The notes below the pieces were generated by a model. The model saw only the letters and a list, made by a program, of their open reading frames with translations, did not search any database and was not told where the DNA came from. A DNA stretch of 8,850 bases, from positions 1 through 8,850 of the forward strand of contig RFZT01000086.1 of the NCBI GenBank assembly GCA_009920585.1, read 5' to 3'. Shown piece after piece: positions 6,880 to 8,850 of the stretch. The position numbers and the translations under genes are program-made. Positions within the stretch are counted from its first letter, which is position 1. The number at the start of each line of letters is the position of its first letter. Origin of the DNA: a bacterium (GTDB lineage Bacteria; Verrucomicrobiota; Verrucomicrobiia; Chthoniobacterales; Terrimicrobiaceae).

Positions 6880-6910
6880 CACGGCCGAGACGGCCATGCC
6901 CCCTTCTTTT
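6880..6910. terminator. perfect hairpin plus pyrimidine tract in the convergent gap; possible terminator or palindromic repeat
   Basis: GGCCG (6883-6887) and CGGCC (6891-6895) form a perfect 5-base stem with an AGA loop. It extends beyond one C-A mismatch by A6881-T6897 and C6880-G6898. A C/T-rich tract ending in TTCTTTT (6904-6910) follows on the plus strand, which would suit a weak Rho-independent terminator for the aminopeptidase operon, although the T-run is interrupted and starts 6 or more bases after the stem. The rest of the 194-base gap (6752-6945) shows no gene or RNA I can support. Confidence 0.35.
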
Positions 6911-6945
6911 GCGGTGCAAAGTCCAATTTCAAAGAGACATCGGTA

Positions 6946-7971
6946 TTAATCGATGACGACATCCTGGGAACCAGCGATAATTTCCCCGATTCGGATGCCT
7001 TTCGCGAGGCGTAGGGCTTCGTCGGCTCTCTTAGCGGGAACGATGAGCACCATGCCGATGCCCATATTGAAGACCTGATACATCTCGTCCATGGGGACAT
7101 TACCTAGAGTCTGGATGAGATTGAAGATCTGCGGCAGTTTCCAAGTGGAGCTGTGGATCGAGGCGCGGCAACCCTCGGGGAGTACGCGCGGAAGGTTGTC
7201 GAGAAGACCACCACCCGTGATATGCGCGGCGCCGTGGAGTATGCCGGCGGGAAGGGAGGCCATGAGCGGTTGGTAATTCGGATGAACGCGGAGGAGTTCC
7301 TTGCCGAGGGGTTGGGGCATTCCAGGCGCGGGCTTGTCGAGGGGGAGTTTGCCTTTTTCGAGAAGGACATGGCGAGCCAGAGAATAACCATTCGTGTGGA
7401 GGCCATTTCCACGGAGTCCAATAAGCACGTCGCCAACGCGAACTTTCGAGCCGTCGAGCATTTTCGAGCGATCGACTACGCCAACGATGGTTCCAGCGAC
7501 ATCGTATTCCCCTTTTTGATACATACCGGGCATTTGGGCGGTTTCCCCACCAATGAGGGCACACCCGCCGTCTTTGCAGGCCTTGGCGAAACCTTTGAGG
7601 ATTTGTTTGAAGACGACCGGGTCGAGTTTTTCGCCGCCGATGTAGTCGAGAAAAAACAGGGGGCGGGCACCAATGACGGCGATGTCGTTGATGCAATGGT
7701 TCACGAGATCTTGGCCGATGGTATCGTGGCGATCGGTCGCGAAGGCGATTTTCAACTTGGTGCCGACTCCGTCCACGCTGGACACAAGCACAGGTTCCTT
7801 CATGCCCTTGAAATTGGGCTGGAAAAGACCGCCGAAGCCGCCGATTTTTCCGAGAACCTCGGGACCGTGGGTGGCGCTAACGAGGGCGTGAATACCCTTT
7901 TTGACTTTGTTGCCGAGGTCCACATCGACGCCGGCAGCGGCATAGGCTTTTTGTTTGCTTGGAGTTTTCAA
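6946..7971 (-). CDS. purM: phosphoribosylformylglycinamidine cyclo-ligase (AIR synthetase)
   Basis: PurM closes the imidazole ring in purine synthesis, turning FGAM and ATP into AIR. The 341-residue length is close to E. coli PurM (345). Family motifs appear in order: YAAAGVDVDLGN (10-21), GKIGGFGGLF (41-50), DGVGTKL (67-73), HDTIGQDLV (82-90), PLFFLDY (104-110), GGETAQMPGMY (141-151), GNGLHTNGYSLAR (188-200), AHITGGG (249-255) and FNMGIGM (301-307). No ATG lies near the proper N-terminus. The TTG at 7971-7969 gives the expected length and overlaps the purF stop as TTGA, so I take it as the start. The open frame continues to 8091, but those residues overlap purF and look unrelated. It is the downstream partner of purF and ends 194 bases from the convergent aminopeptidase gene. 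Confidence 0.93.
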   Translation of the reverse strand: MKTPSKQKAYAAAGVDVDLGNKVKKGIHALVSATHGPEVLGKIGGFGGLFQPNFKGMKEPVLVSSVDGVGTKLKIAFATDRHDTIGQDLVNHCINDIAVIGARPLFFLDYIGGEKLDPVVFKQILKGFAKACKDGGCALIGGETAQMPGMYQKGEYDVAGTIVGVVDRSKMLDGSKVRVGDVLIGLRGNGLHTNGYSLARHVLLEKGKLPLDKPAPGMPQPLGKELLRVHPNYQPLMASLPAGILHGAAHITGGGLLDNLPRVLPEGCRASIHSSTWKLPQIFNLIQTLGNVPMDEMYQVFNMGIGMVLIVPAKRADEALRLAKGIRIGEIIAGSQDVVID

Positions 7972-8850
7972 AGGAGACGGGCGGTTGGAGCTTCGAGGAG
8001 TCGGGCTTGGGAACGGCGTTTTTCCATGATGAGCTTGTCGAATTTCGAATCGAACGGGACTGGATATTCGCCGTTGAAGCAGGCCATACAAAATTCATTG
8101 GATTCGCGACCAGTGGCTCGCACCATTCCCTCGACATCCAGATAGCCGAGAGAATCGGCGCCGAGGTATTTGCAGATTTCCTCCATCGTGCATTGGTTAG
8201 CGAGTAGCTTATCGGGATCTGGGAAATCGATGCCGTAGTAGCACGCGTTCTTGTGTGGCGGGCAACTGATGCGCATGTGGACTTCCTTGGCGCCGTTTTC
8301 GCGGAGATTGACGACACGCGAGCGGGCAGTCGTGCCGCGAACAATCGAGTCATCGACAACGACGACGCGCTTGCCCTCGACGGCGGAACGAATGAGGTTG
8401 AGCTTCACACGCACATTGAAGTCGCGGATCATTTGTGTCGGCTGGATGAACGTGCGGCCGATGTAGTGGTTTCGCACAAAGGCGGGGTAATAGGGAATAC
8501 CGAGTTCCTCGGAAAAACCCAGCGCGGCAAAAATCCCGGAGTCCGGGACAGGAATCACGAGATCGGCTTCGACCGGGTGACGGCGGGCGAGTTCCCGCCC
8601 CATTTCGACACGGGCGATACTCACATTCGTTCCCGCGAGATTGCTATCTGGACGGGCGAAGTAAACGTATTCGAAAATGCAAAACGCGCTCCGTTCTTTT
8701 TTAAAAGGCCATTCGCTGCGAAGACCGTTTTCGTCGATGATCACGACTTCGCCGGGTTCCACGTCGCGGATGAATTCGGCATGAATGAGGTCGAACGCAC
8801 AACTCTCGGAAGCCAACACGTAGCCGCCATCGAGCTTGCCGATGCAAAGC
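7968..8850 (-). CDS. purF: amidophosphoribosyltransferase PurF, C-terminal part (5' end outside window)
   Basis: PurF catalyses the committed first step of purine synthesis, making 5-phosphoribosylamine from PRPP and glutamine. The frame is open to the right edge (the visible N-terminal residues are LCIGKLDGGYVLASESCAFD), so the start and the catalytic N-terminal Cys of the glutaminase domain are beyond the window. The visible part holds the end of the Ntn-type glutaminase domain and the whole phosphoribosyltransferase domain, with the PRPP-binding loop VVVVDDSIVRGTTARSR. Cysteines in SCPPHKNACYYGID and in FCMACFNGEYP (a CxxC near the C-terminus) match the ligand positions of the Fe-S-containing B. 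subtilis-type enzyme, unlike the E. coli form. Its stop overlaps the purM start by 4 bases. Confidence 0.95.
   Translation of the reverse strand, partial: LCIGKLDGGYVLASESCAFDLIHAEFIRDVEPGEVVIIDENGLRSEWPFKKERSAFCIFEYVYFARPDSNLAGTNVSIARVEMGRELARRHPVEADLVIPVPDSGIFAALGFSEELGIPYYPAFVRNHYIGRTFIQPTQMIRDFNVRVKLNLIRSAVEGKRVVVVDDSIVRGTTARSRVVNLRENGAKEVHMRISCPPHKNACYYGIDFPDPDKLLANQCTMEEICKYLGADSLGYLDVEGMVRATGRESNEFCMACFNGEYPVPFDSKFDKLIMEKRRSQARLLEAPTARLL

Noticed and set aside
6938..6955. CATCG...CGATG inverted repeat around the purM stop as a terminator
   Set aside because: The 5-base stem with an 8-base AT-rich loop overlaps coding sequence and has no T-run. It is likely chance.
7153..8145. 330-codon open frame on the plus strand
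   Set aside because: It lies antisense to purM and the end of purF, whose motifs are complete. The translation is low in recognisable motifs and reflects codon bias of the real genes.
1..8850. CRISPR array, tRNA, rRNA, insertion sequence or defence system
   Set aside because: No spaced direct repeats, tRNA-like cloverleaf, transposase or defence-type domains were seen. Almost all bases are explained by recognised housekeeping-type genes.
1..8850. A dedicated sulfur/Fe-S island linking MiaB, NifS, CysE and PurF
   Set aside because: The genes sit in separate transcription units of different orientation, and MiaB and PurF are common housekeeping genes, so co-location alone is not evidence.

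Overview
The window reads as ordinary bacterial chromosome, densely coded and around the mid-50s percent G+C by eye. There is no phage gene, transposase, CRISPR array, tRNA or rRNA in it. The best guess for the host is Verrucomicrobiota or a relative. That rests on the long EpsC-type serine acetyltransferase, the style of the galactokinase signature and the general gene mix. It is an inference, not something the sequence proves. Shine-Dalgarno sequences are weak or absent before most starts, and translational coupling by short overlaps is common.

Layout. (1) 1-456 (+) is the C-terminal part of MiaB, a tRNA methylthiotransferase that is cut by the left edge. (2) After a 59-base convergent gap with no clear terminator, a minus-strand cluster runs from 4320 down to 516: galactokinase (galK), serine O-acetyltransferase (cysE), a NifS-type cysteine desulfurase, and a SprT-like zinc metalloprotease. 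Gaps or overlaps are 48 bases, a 13-base overlap and a 4-base ATGA overlap, so the last three genes at least look co-transcribed. (3) Diverging from galK, a plus-strand cluster runs from 4404 to 6751: a DUF883 (YqjD/ElaB-like) membrane-anchored protein, a YqjE-like two-helix membrane protein, a small protein of unknown family, and an M29-family aminopeptidase. (4) A 194-base non-coding stretch (6752-6945) lies between convergent genes and holds two readable hairpins that look like decayed palindromic repeats. (5) 6946-8850 (-) carries purF (5' end off the right edge) followed by purM, joined by a 4-base TTGA overlap that makes purM start with TTG.

How the genes fit together. CysE makes O-acetylserine for cysteine synthesis, and the desulfurase takes sulfur back out of cysteine for Fe-S clusters and thiolated tRNA. 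MiaB and PurF, at the two ends of the window, both belong to Fe-S-dependent families, but they are in separate transcription units and the link may be coincidental. The DUF883/YqjE/small-protein trio resembles the stress-linked inner-membrane yqjD-yqjE type of locus. PurF and PurM catalyse the first and fifth steps of purine synthesis. I did not find a clearly new system. The points most worth checking are the SprT-like gene coupled to the desulfurase, the unassigned third protein of the membrane module, the altered sugar-site residue in GalK, the TTG start of purM, and the hairpins at 6786-6898.
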